Source of the DNA: Vairimorpha ceranae
Lineage: Eukaryota > Microsporidia > Nosematidae
Direction of reading: 5' to 3'
Assembly: GCF_000988165.1 (NCBI RefSeq)
Contig: NW_020169299.1
Location: forward strand, 1-64,000
Length of the DNA stretch: 64,000 bases
The first letter of the stretch is position 1, and each line of letters starts with the position of its first letter. A model generated the notes under the pieces. That model searched no databases, was not told where the DNA came from, and worked only from the letters and a program-made list of their open reading frames with translations. The position numbers and the translations under genes are program-made. This document shows positions 24,043-32,966 of this stretch, piece after piece.

Positions 24043-24852
24043 TTAAATATATTCATAGATTACATCAACTCCACTGAACCTAACTTTTTTTTTTGAACGA
24101 CATATTTTTATCCCAAAAAAAATAACTACAGAAAGACAACATAGAATCAAAATAAAAACCATAAGATAACTTAAAGGTATGCAATAAAACATATGAAATG
24201 TGCCGCTGTTGGATACCTCATTTATAGATTGCTCAATATCAGCAGGTTGAGAAGAATTTTGGGCTATAAGATTTGTATCATGTCCGCATGGTTGCAACAT
24301 CTGAAGTTCACGAGTGTAATTTGCAGTTTCATTTAATTTTAAAAAATAATTCCGTTTATGTCTAAGTTTAACTTCAATAGGTTTATAAAATAATTGGAAT
24401 TTTTCTTTATCACTTTTATTATTTTCTTCATTTATTAAATATTGGTCAACCGTAACTTTTAGCATTTGTTCAAATTTTTCATAGTCTTCGTCATCATTTT
24501 CCTCGTCATCATCATCATTTACTTTATCACCATCATCATCTTTATTATTAAACCCATCTTCTTCAAACTCTTTATTATCAATTTGTTTAAGGCCATCATT
24601 ATATTTATTCTCATTTTCTTTCGTATTACCTTCAATTGTTTGATTAAAAATTATATCTGCATCGATACCATTGTAGTAATTAGAATATTCATAAAAGTCT
24701 TTTTCATTATATTCTCCTACCATTTTCTCGGAATTGTATGCTTTATCATTCTCGTCAACTAAATCAAGAGTATTTATTTCTGAATTATTTTTTTGTTCAA
24801 AATTACTAATAGTTTTATTCATTTGCAGCTTCTTTGTAGCATTAGAATTCAT
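24043..24852 (-). CDS. Acidic single-pass membrane protein with a KVRF tail
   Basis: 269 residues, family not recognised. Residues 1-150 are Asn/Asp/Glu-rich, with an almost pure acidic tract at about 105-124. Residues 222-247 form one strong transmembrane helix ending in IKICRS, and a 20-residue basic-to-aromatic tail follows (KKKVRFSGVDVIYEYI). KKVRF fits the RVxF docking motif of protein phosphatase 1, which would sit on the cytosolic side of a type I or tail-anchored protein; this is inference. There is no clear N-terminal signal peptide. The ATG is preceded by AAGGGTCA rather than the CCC tract of other genes. The acidic repeats make the frame look biased but the full-length open frame and helix support a real gene. 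Its antisense 98-codon frame is a shadow. Confidence 0.8.
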   Translation of the reverse strand: MNSNATKKLQMNKTISNFEQKNNSEINTLDLVDENDKAYNSEKMVGEYNEKDFYEYSNYYNGIDADIIFNQTIEGNTKENENKYNDGLKQIDNKEFEEDGFNNKDDDGDKVNDDDDEENDDEDYEKFEQMLKVTVDQYLINEENNKSDKEKFQLFYKPIEVKLRHKRNYFLKLNETANYTRELQMLQPCGHDTNLIAQNSSQPADIEQSINEVSNSGTFHMFYCIPLSYLMVFILILCCLSVVIFFGIKICRSKKKVRFSGVDVIYEYI

Positions 24853-24859
24853 TGACCCT

Positions 24860-25860
24860 TAAGAAAAAATATTTTTAATAAAAAATATATTTACGCAATT
24901 TTTATTAGCAAGTTTAAACTTGCTATTATTTCTTCAAAATCTATGTTTTTTTTAATTTAATAATTCATTTATAATTATTAAATTTCAAATAAAAAATTAA
25001 TTTTTGTACAAAATAAATGCTATTAATAATTGTTTTTAAGATTAAAACCATAACATAACGTTTAATTTATATTATATTTTTTTTATAATATTGGCATTTC
25101 TAATAAAACAATATGAGTATATTTAAATTTTGTTTCGTTAAAAGTATTATTTGACAAACCTTTATTAAAACAAATAATTTTACAATAACTAATGCAAAAC
25201 AATTTCAATATAAACAAATTTATTGTAGATTCTAAAGAGTTTACTTGTCAGATGATTCTCCTATCTGACGTTCTGGATACCAATATCGTAATTATTTAAT
25301 AAGTTGTTGACTTTTAAAATTTGATATGTTTGACAAGAAGGGGGAATCTAGAAGAATTTATGTACAATAAGACAATATATATTCATATTAAGGCTGAATT
25401 TTGTCAGTTTTTATTCATAAAAGACTTGAAATAGATTTAATTTGACGTTAATATACGAACAAAAATATTTTCTGAAAAAATGAGTCATGACAATTTAATT
25501 AATTTCTAAAATAGTTTGTATCCATTTTTATCTACTTCAGGCCAAATCTCGTGTAAGTTCACACCATTTATAAATAATTTTCTTATATTTCTAAATAAAA
25601 TCAGTAAATCAAATAATTAATTTTTTTAACACAAAATTTTGCCAAAATGAGTGAAAGTGGCAAAAAACAACCTTTAAAATTATTTTAAAGTAATATTTGA
25701 TGGAGTTAACTTAAAGACTGTTGTTGGAACTAAAGGCTATTGTTAAAAATGCAATTTTTTTATTTTTTAACTTTTCCACGTCGGTGTCTTCCAGAGAGGA
25801 GTGGTTCCAACAAACAAATACTGTCTAAGGCCGATGTTTGTACAACATTATTACAAAGCT
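24860..25860. other. Gene-free AT-rich DNA
   Basis: Nothing recognised except a slightly GC-richer patch at 25775-25812 (CACGTCGGTGTCTTCCAG, GAGTGG) that may be the left border of the Merlin relic that follows. Confidence 0.35.
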
Positions 25861-25867
25861 TATAATA

Positions 25868-26660
25868 ATGAATTCTACTAATGATCAATATTATCAACTC
25901 ATTTTTTTAGAAAGACACAAGCTTATACGAAATAAGGAATTTTGCAAAAGATGTGAGAATTTTTCTATGCGATTAATAAAAAAAGATGTGGACTGTATTG
26001 GTATATATGGATGCGTTTCACACAATTAAAAATCCCACTAGTATTAGACAAAGCTTGTTTTTTAAGATTATTTAATTGAAATTTTGAGAACTTTTACTGA
26101 TAATAAATAAATATATGAAAGAGACCACTCTTATAGAAGTGAGTTGTGAAATAAGATAAATACAATAAGAGAGCTTTCAAGTTTATAGAAACGGTAAGAG
26201 ATGCCATTTGCTATTATTTGTTGAGTATAATTGCATAGTATTGGTTAGTGTAAAGATAACAATTCTCGAAAATCGTGGAAATTCGCGAATCTTTATTTTT
26301 TTCAAAGAAAATACGATAAAGGGGAAACTTAGAACGTTATTGATATGTAAGTGGCATTGAGCGCGGATTAAAAAATTGTTTAATTGAACCAGTTGAGAAT
26401 CGCAGTTCTGATATAATAAGAATTATTAAAGAAAATATTATTTTAGACTTAGTAATTATAACTAATGAATGGCGAAAGTATGGTAAGCATTTTTTGCAAT
26501 GACTGATATGGGTTATTAAAGTATTAATTATAGTCTTAATTTGATCAGTACTGCTAATCCTATTGTACATACTCAAAATACTGAAGGTTTATATTCTTGT
26601 TCAAAGTATTTTATAAGAAAAAGAAGTCTATTTTCTCTCGAAAAGCAACCAGAATTTTTT
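25868..26660 (+). pseudogene. Merlin transposase relic, nearly complete order of blocks
   Basis: Plus strand. 25868-26029 encodes an N-terminal zinc-ribbon-like part (NKEFCKRCENFSMRLIKKD, CIGIYGC). After a frame change SIRQSLFF follows, as in Merlin. Near 26370-26490 it reads NCLIEPVENRSSDIIRIIKEN then ITNEWRKY, the block of the second catalytic residue (Asp replaced by Asn). Near 26545-26605 it reads ANPIVHTQNTEGL, the block with the third catalytic residue. The first Asp block, expected near 26200, is not recognisable. The open minus frame at 26337-26576 is a shadow of this relic. Confidence 0.7.
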
Positions 26661-26699
26661 TTACAATTTTTGTAGGAACATTTAGTGGAAAAAGTTAAA

Positions 26700-28675
26700 G
26701 TAACAACCTTAATCTTTATGTTACTTTAATAAAATCTTATAAATTGAATAAAAAGGATTTTTTAATCTTTTTAAATTACTTTTTTTTACATCTTTAACGA
26801 CAATCTAAAATTCCAACAGCAGCTTGAAATTTCCTATTTCCCCAGATTCATGAAATTGTTAAAAAAAAGAATTTTAAAATTTTTACATCACATTAATCTT
26901 CTCGAATTTAATAAGCTTGTAATTATTTTTATTTTGGTGTTAATATTCTTCTAGACACTCTACAATTTATATTTGACATAAAAGTTTAACTGTCGATAAA
27001 TGATTTCAAATGACAATTGCAATAAAGCACTAGTGGTTTAACAAAAAATAAAATCATTTAGTATGTTTAATCAAACGAAAAGAGAAAACTTTATTTTTAA
27101 TAGTTTTAAATAAATTTTTCAAATCATGTATCGACAAAATTGATACGAAATGCTGCATGTAGTAGGTCTGTTCTTTGTTTAAACCCAAATTATTACTTAA
27201 ACTAAAAAATATTTAATGATGCATGCAATGTATACATTTTTTTCATAAAATTTATCACATTTTTCAGTACGATTATTTGCAAGCAACATACGCGTCATAT
27301 TTTATAAAATAAAATTAAGATTGCATTGTTTTTACTTCATTTTTATTTAAACTCTCTAATTTATTATTTTTTAAATTTAACACATCTGTTATATAATTAT
27401 TCTGGTTTTTAAAATGTTAAACTGATAATAATTTTAAGTTGTATTGTAAATTGTTGCATCATTTAGATAACTTTTTTTTAATTTTAAAGTATATGTTTTA
27501 TGAACTGCCAGAAAAAGTAAAAAATGGCTATTTTTTAAAAGGCCTTCCTTTTAATAATACTGCGCAATGCCTATATAAATTTAAAATTGATTTTTTTACT
27601 ATACTTAAAATTTTTATGCAAGTATTTGAAATTCTTGTTAAAATTTTTTTTCAAATTATTCGGTAACAAAGCATATTTAAAAAATTTAAAAACATTTAAG
27701 CTATTAAAAAAATGTTGCCTAAATTAATATCAAAAAGCACAAAAAAGTTAGAAATGAAGTTCGCTTAAAAAGTTATTCTTATCAAATTTAGAAATCTTTG
27801 CTCACTGATTAAAACTATTCTTTTACTAAACTTTATTTAGGCCACTTGAAATTTTTTAAAATTTTTAAAGGTGTCAAATATTAATATGGATATTTTTTAT
27901 AAACCATTTCCTGTTTTTTGTTTGATAACACAAAAATAAAACTACTATATGTTTCAATATTATCTAATATTTCAATTTGACAATATCATTGCAATAAGAA
28001 TTATTTTTTTTACGCAGAAATAGTGTTAAATCCGTCGAAAAATCTAGGCTTAAAATCGGGTAGTTTATTTGTATTTAAATTTTCATATACCTTTCAAATT
28101 AAATTTATATAGCAATATTATAGAGACTCATTTTTAATTTCTCTTTTAAAGTATATTAATGTAGTTTTTTATAATATGCTCGACTTATTTTTCGTTTATA
28201 AAATAAACGTAAAAAAAATACAACTTTAGCTTCATTAAAATTTACTGCAAGCGAAGTTTTGTTATAATTTTAAAGTTGGTGCAAAAATTATTTTATTGGC
28301 CTGTTGTCTATTTTATATGTTTTATGCAAAAGATATAAAAAAATTTTTTATGATTAAAACTTTATTTATTCACTGTCGGAGTACAACAAGTATAATACAA
28401 ATATAATATCGTATGTAATGAGTTGAAAAGGCATAGTAATTAAATACTACAAAGCTAATGAAAAGATGTATTATTGGGCAGTTAATTTAAGGCATATGAC
28501 AATCCAGAATGCTAAAAATTACTCTCGAGAGCGTGTAGCAAAATTTGAGACGTAATCTTCTATTTTTTGAAGATGAAGGTTAAAAAGCTATAGAATTAAA
28601 CAAGAAAAGGAAGATGTTTTTGCAAAAATTTTATGCTTATAAAAAAGAGGAAATTAATAATTATATTAAATAAAT
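26700..28675. other. Gene-free AT-rich DNA
   Basis: Almost 2 kb with no supported gene; a 75-codon frame at 27439 begins with TTG and is not accepted. Confidence 0.45.
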
Positions 28676-28680
28676 TTAAT

Positions 28681-28941
28681 TTATCCACCGTGAATTGTAT
28701 TTATCAAAGTAATAGTGTGTACATTCTTAATATCAGATTCATAACAATTTGTCAATTCCCAGTCACTATCATCTAAAAGACATAGCACACCATCTTTAAT
28801 ACTTCCATCAGCATTAGTAAATTCGACCGTTATATCTTTGTGTATTTGTATAAATACATCTCTAACTGATTTTAAATTATGCATTGTATATGATTTATTA
28901 TTCAACGTTGTGTCAGAACTACCACTAAATTTAACTATCAT
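28681..28941 (-). CDS. URM1: Ubiquitin-related modifier URM1
   Basis: 86 residues from the ATG at 28941. URM1 is a ubiquitin-like, sulfur-carrier-type protein: its C-terminal glycine is adenylated and thiocarboxylated by a UBA4/MOCS3 enzyme, serving tRNA wobble-uridine thiolation and protein urmylation in the cytosol. The assignment rests on the tail HTITLINTIHGG ending exactly in Gly-Gly at the stop, the block GVLCLLDDSDWEL (residues 51-63), which is the most conserved part of the family, and the length. The start is set by TTTTTACCCTTTCTA just upstream; a longer frame from 28965 would need GTG. It lies alone in gene-poor DNA at the edge of the gene island; no UBA4-like gene is in the window. 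Confidence 0.88.
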   Translation of the reverse strand: MIVKFSGSSDTTLNNKSYTMHNLKSVRDVFIQIHKDITVEFTNADGSIKDGVLCLLDDSDWELTNCYESDIKNVHTITLINTIHGG

Positions 28942-28959
28942 TAGAAAGGGTAAAAATAT

Positions 28960-30170
28960 TAACACAATTCAAAGTAAAAATAAATTCTTAATTTTATTGT
29001 ATTTACTACAATGTAGAAAAGTCGTATCAATGTCACTATTTCCCCTAGAAAAAATTAAATGATTTTAAATAAAAATTTAAAAATTGTTATTAAGAAAAGC
29101 AACTATTTTATAAGTGCAATTAATTATCTTATTAACGAATGTATGCAATTGATTTAAAGTTTAATATCGTCAAAATAAATAACATACAATATTACAATTT
29201 ATGACCACAATATAAACTTTTTTTAAAACATTGCGCTGATAAATTGTGGTAATATTTATAGATGAATTAATGTAAAGTTGTTTGTCTTATTAATTGTAAA
29301 ATTTTTTTAAAAAAGTTATTTTTTATTTAAGAAGGAAAGATGAACAGAAATCACGAATTAAACAGAAGCCACAGGGTAGCTCACATGAGTCCTTATTATG
29401 ATCTACAAGGACATTTGAATGAACCACTATTTAATAAATGTTATTCTCCAGGTAGGATGGCCTGCATCTTAAAAAACTTTCTTAGCTCCGGCCCCTACCA
29501 GAAATATTGCTGGATAAATGTATTAGGCTGTTGATACAATCAACATAACAATTTTTTACACTTATTTCGTGTAATTATCTTCTGTTACTGATTTACATAG
29601 TTCCACAGGTTTTTTACAGATTTGATTTTAAATTTGCGAAAGAAGTTTAAACGATTTTTTTTATTTAATTATTGGTTGTGAATTTGTTGTGTTTTTAAGA
29701 CTATGACAGGTTATGATTATGATAATCAATCTTATAACTTTAGATAACTTAGATTCTACCAATCTTTTTTATGACCTTATGACAATAATGATAATAGAAA
29801 AAAACCATTTCGTTAGTCAATTATTCTTTTTCATAACTAACCAGTAATAGTTACTTTTATTTAATCCCTTTTTATTATGTAATAAAAATTCGTAATTTTT
29901 CTACCCAATTTTTTTCTTTATTTAAATTTATAAGATTTTATTTTAAAAATTTTCTTTTTATTTACGCACACATTATTTACTCTACGTTCACAATTTTTAA
30001 TATTTCGCAAAATTAAAAAAGTATACAAATATATGTACACTAAAATATAAGAATTTGCCTGTCTATAAATTTATGTTCTATTCGGCAATCAATTAAAACC
30101 TTTTATTACTTCTTCTCCTTTATTGGTACTTCCCCTTTTTTTATACATTAATTTAAAATCTAATACTTCT
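28960..30170. other. Mostly gene-free DNA
   Basis: A 64-codon plus frame at 29340-29534, with ATG after AGGAAAG and a His/Asn/Cys-rich product, is open but lacks a CCC motif and relatives. I see it as doubtful. Nothing else recognised. Confidence 0.35.
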
Positions 30171-30173
30171 TTT

Positions 30174-30350
30174 ATGAAAAGAAAATATAATATACCACTG
30201 AAAGAAAACGAGGACAAAGTTATATTTCAGATAGTAGTAGACAAACAGATATATGAAATGGCTAAAGCTAGTAATAATGAGTTTAATGTAACAATAACAG
30301 TACAGACAGACAATCCTTCTCTAAATTTTGATGTTGTTAAACGTAAATAA
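30174..30350 (+). CDS. Small basic protein, unknown
   Basis: 58 residues from the ATG at 30174 (MKRKYNIPLKEN...), with a basic start and a KRK end and no hydrophobic segment. The frame also opens upstream to a TTG at 30123, but ATG is preferred. A CTCCTTTATTGG and CCCCTTTTTTT pyrimidine tract sits about 35-60 bases upstream, like the CTCCTTTTTT tract ahead of the neighbouring RPIA gene. The two genes are in the same direction, separated by 230 bases of AT-rich repeats. No family recognised; accepted because of its position at the head of the gene island and the upstream tract. Confidence 0.5.
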   Translation: MKRKYNIPLKENEDKVIFQIVVDKQIYEMAKASNNEFNVTITVQTDNPSLNFDVVKRK

Positions 30351-30470
30351 ATATATTTTAAAAAGTTAAGATACATTTTATACGACTGTTAATATATTTT
30401 AAAAAAGTTAAGATATATTTTATACGACTATTAATATATTTTTATTATTTGATATATCTTATATGACTGT
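30351..30470. repeat. Minisatellite between the small gene and RPIA
   Basis: About three copies of a roughly 45-base unit containing AATATATTTTAAAAAAGTTA, AGATATATTTTATACGACT and GTT. The first two are nearly identical, the third diverged. Confidence 0.75.
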
Positions 30471-30578
30471 TTTATAAAAAATTATATTTTATATAAAATA
30501 ACTGTTTTACAATAAATAATACATTTTAATACGTAAAGCTTCTCCTTTTTTATTTAAAATCGCTTTCTTTTATCGTTT

Positions 30579-31184
30579 ATGTTAAAAAACAATATAAAAG
30601 ATGTGTGTGAAGATAAACACACTATAGGCATAGGCACAGGCAGAACAGTAGAAAGCATTCTTCAATATCTAAACCCTAATAGCACTTATGTATCTTCTAG
30701 TCACCAGACATCTATCAGTCTTACTAATCTTTCTCTAAAAAGTGTGCCTATTGAAACTGTACAACGTCTAGATTTGTACATTGACGGATGTGACTATTTC
30801 GACAGGGAAGGGAATATGATTAAAGGTAAAGGTGGGTCACTCACAACCGAGAAATTGTTGTGTTCTATGGCTGATGAGGTAGTTATAGTAGTACAAGATT
30901 ATAAATATAGAAAGAGATTTAATAATTGTTATGTTCCTATTGAGATATTACCACAGAGTATAAAGTATATAGAAAATATTTTAATTAAAAACGGTATTAA
31001 ATATGAATTGAGATGCAGTAAAAATAAGTTTGGTCCTGTGATAACAGATTTAGGGAATTTTATTATTGATATTGTGTATGATAGAGAGTTTTTAATAAGA
31101 AGTAAGCAAATATGTGGTGTAGTGGAACATGGATACTTTGAGAATAAGGACTATAATATTAAAGTAGAGGTATTTAAAGAATAA
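30579..31184 (+). CDS. RPIA: Ribose-5-phosphate isomerase A
   Basis: 201 residues. Interconverts ribose 5-phosphate and ribulose 5-phosphate in the non-oxidative pentose phosphate pathway, in the cytosol. Family motifs in order: GIGTGRT (residues 16-22, phosphate-binding, usually GxGxGST), SSSHQTS, the LDLYIDGCDYFD block (usual GADE region with catalytic Asp), MIKGKGGSLTTEKLL (KGGGGAL..EK, catalytic Lys and Glu), and GPVITDLGNFIIDI. The length is at the short end for the family, mainly from tightened loops, as is usual for microsporidia. The ATG lies downstream of a CTCCTTTTTTATTT tract. It heads the island with a short repeat-filled spacer on each side. Confidence 0.93.
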   Translation: MLKNNIKDVCEDKHTIGIGTGRTVESILQYLNPNSTYVSSSHQTSISLTNLSLKSVPIETVQRLDLYIDGCDYFDREGNMIKGKGGSLTTEKLLCSMADEVVIVVQDYKYRKRFNNCYVPIEILPQSIKYIENILIKNGIKYELRCSKNKFGPVITDLGNFIIDIVYDREFLIRSKQICGVVEHGYFENKDYNIKVEVFKE

Positions 31185-31199
31185 AGTATTAAATGAGGC

Positions 31200-31410
31200 A
31201 TTTAAAGTAAAAAGTATTAAATATATTTATTAGTAGAATAAAAATATTTAAATATAATATTTTATATGTGTTGTTATACATAAAATAAAATAGTTAAATT
31301 CTAATATCTTCTACTTATTAACTAATATAAAACTATTTTTAATAAAATCTCCTACTTACTAACCATAAAATAGTTAAATTCTAATATAAAACTTATTTTC
31401 AAAACATTAC
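31200..31410. repeat. Short degenerate repeats in the RPIA spacer
   Basis: ATAAAATAGTTAAATTCTAA occurs twice (about 31285 and 31365), with related ATAAAACTATTT pieces and two copies of CTCCTACTTA/CTTCTACTTA between. Looks like a decayed tandem array. Confidence 0.55.
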
Positions 31411-31434
31411 TGTTATTTTCTTACCCCTTTATTT

Positions 31435-31911
31435 ATGTGTGAATATGAAGATAATAACACTTCCATTTTAGATGATATCCCACGCCTCTACGATTTAGTT
31501 GATAAAGTTAGAGATCCCCGACAAATATGTGTCAAATTATTAAAATATCATAAAGGTAATATTGAAGTAAGTAAATTTTTGTATTATGTTATGGTCACTT
31601 ATGACGTAGATTTCCCTGACTTCTATGACACCACACTACACAATATTACTGTAGATACACTTCCTAAGAATATTTATTTTATTAAAGAGCTTCTTAATAA
31701 AGATATTAGTATTTGTATAATACAGAAATATTTAGATTATATTATTAATTTACTACTTGATATTAGTACTTTAGATCTTATTAGTGTGTTAGATGTACTT
31801 GTAGATGTTTATAGTAAAATTAAAGTGTTGAGAAGAGACTATCCCCAGTTTAGAATATTAGAGAAGAGTACTACACCAGTGAGAGAACGTGTTAAGAAGA
31901 TTATAAATTGA
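31435..31911 (+). CDS. Conserved-looking alpha-helical protein, unknown
   Basis: 158 residues, not recognised. An acidic start (MCEYEDNNTSILDDIPRL) is followed by leucine-rich amphipathic helices; FPDFYDTTLHNI and LDLISVLDVLVDVYSKIKVLRRDYPQF are the most structured parts and hint at a helical-repeat or nucleolar-complex type protein, but I cannot name a family. The ATG follows TTACCCCTTTATTT, the local start signature. It is convergent with the zinc-finger gene 230 bases downstream. Confidence 0.8.
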   Translation: MCEYEDNNTSILDDIPRLYDLVDKVRDPRQICVKLLKYHKGNIEVSKFLYYVMVTYDVDFPDFYDTTLHNITVDTLPKNIYFIKELLNKDISICIIQKYLDYIINLLLDISTLDLISVLDVLVDVYSKIKVLRRDYPQFRILEKSTTPVRERVKKIIN

Positions 31912-32140
31912 ATGGTGTGAAAATGATACATTTACGGTTACAGTTGTGTTTTAGAAACCATTGCTAAACATTTTTATTACATAGATTAATTTACATGCAA
32001 TTTTTATTAGTGAACGGGTTATAAATCCAAGCCTTGTCTATAAAAATATCTACCGATTGTTAATGTATGTTAAACATTTCTATTACATTCCCCTTCTTAC
32101 ACGCACTATTTATTTCACTACAATAATAAATTAAAAATAG

Positions 32141-32647
32141 TTATATTGATTTTTCTAAGTATATTTTTATAACTCTATCTATAGGACATTTACTATGTCT
32201 ATATACAAAATTTACAACATCATCTACATCTACTTTCAAATGTTTATTATTAAATCTACTTACTATATTTATTATATATTCATAGTTATAAGGTATAAAT
32301 TTATATTCTTTAAACCATTTACTTCTTATTTTACTGGTGTATACTTCCAAATCACTAAAAGTAATAGGATAAGATATGTCTCTTAGTACTTTATAAATAC
32401 ATAATAGAAGCTTATCTTTTGTACTTAATCTACTTTTAAATAATTTATTATTGTATTCCTGTAAAATATCAGATTTATATTCAAAGATATTAAGTCCATG
32501 TAATAATTTGTTAAGTAGATGTACATGCTTCTGTGAAGTAATAAGTGTATTAGAAGGTGTATGTACAGGAAGTACTAGAGTGTATTCTTCTACTTGTATA
32601 CCACATAATTTACAGAAACCATCTTTAAGAGACAAATGTGAACACAT
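32141..32647 (-). CDS. Zinc-finger protein with a cyclin-box-like helical part
   Basis: 168 residues. The N-terminus CSHLSLKDGFCKLCG (residues 2-16) is a compact C-x-H-x7-C-x2-C zinc-binding loop of the type seen in transcription factors and the FCP1 N-terminus. The remaining part is helical; LSTKDKLLLCIYKVLRDISYPITFSDLEVYT recalls one cyclin-type repeat as in TFIIB/BRF proteins. No phosphatase DxDxT motif is present. A divergent basal transcription protein is possible, but that is a guess. The ATG directly follows TATCCCCC. It is downstream of, and in the same direction as, PFK, separated by a repeat array. Confidence 0.75.
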   Translation of the reverse strand: MCSHLSLKDGFCKLCGIQVEEYTLVLPVHTPSNTLITSQKHVHLLNKLLHGLNIFEYKSDILQEYNNKLFKSRLSTKDKLLLCIYKVLRDISYPITFSDLEVYTSKIRSKWFKEYKFIPYNYEYIINIVSRFNNKHLKVDVDDVVNFVYRHSKCPIDRVIKIYLEKSI

Positions 32648-32724
32648 GGGGGATAAAAAATTATGTGAATGTTGTACATATTTGAATAAAATGTAAGTTT
32701 TAAATATTTATTGTATATATTTAA

Positions 32725-32965
32725 GAGAAAATGTGATGTAACAAATCTGTACTTAAAATCTGTAATATTTATCTTACAAATCTGTACTTAAAATCACTAC
32801 TATTTTTCTTACTCTAACAACTTACATACATTACTATTTTTCTTACAAATCTGTACTTAAAATTAGTATTATTTTTTTTACAAATTATTACTTAAAATCT
32901 GTAATATTTTTTTTACAAATTATTACTTAAAATCACTACTATTTTTTTTACAAATCACTACTTTT
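32725..32965. repeat. Minisatellite after PFK, including a copy of the PFK 3' end
   Basis: About six to seven copies of a unit near ACAAATCTGTACTTAAAATC with ATTTTTCTT spacers. One unit (32809-32835) carries a copy of the last nine codons of PFK (TTACTCTAACAACTTACATA onward, complement of the coding end at 32967-32993), showing that the array grew from sequence that includes the gene end. Confidence 0.8.
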
Positions 32966-32966
32966 C

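Noticed and set aside
24466..24762. 98-codon hydrophobic plus-strand frame
   Set aside because: Antisense of the acidic region of the 24043-24852 gene; Asp/Glu codons read backwards give Ile/Phe/Val.
27439..27666. 75-codon frame rich in Phe/Ile/Leu
   Set aside because: Starts with TTG, no CCC motif, composition expected of random AT-rich DNA.
29340..29534. 64-codon frame with ATG and mixed composition
   Set aside because: Kept only as a remark: no start motif, no relatives recognised, and too short to support alone.
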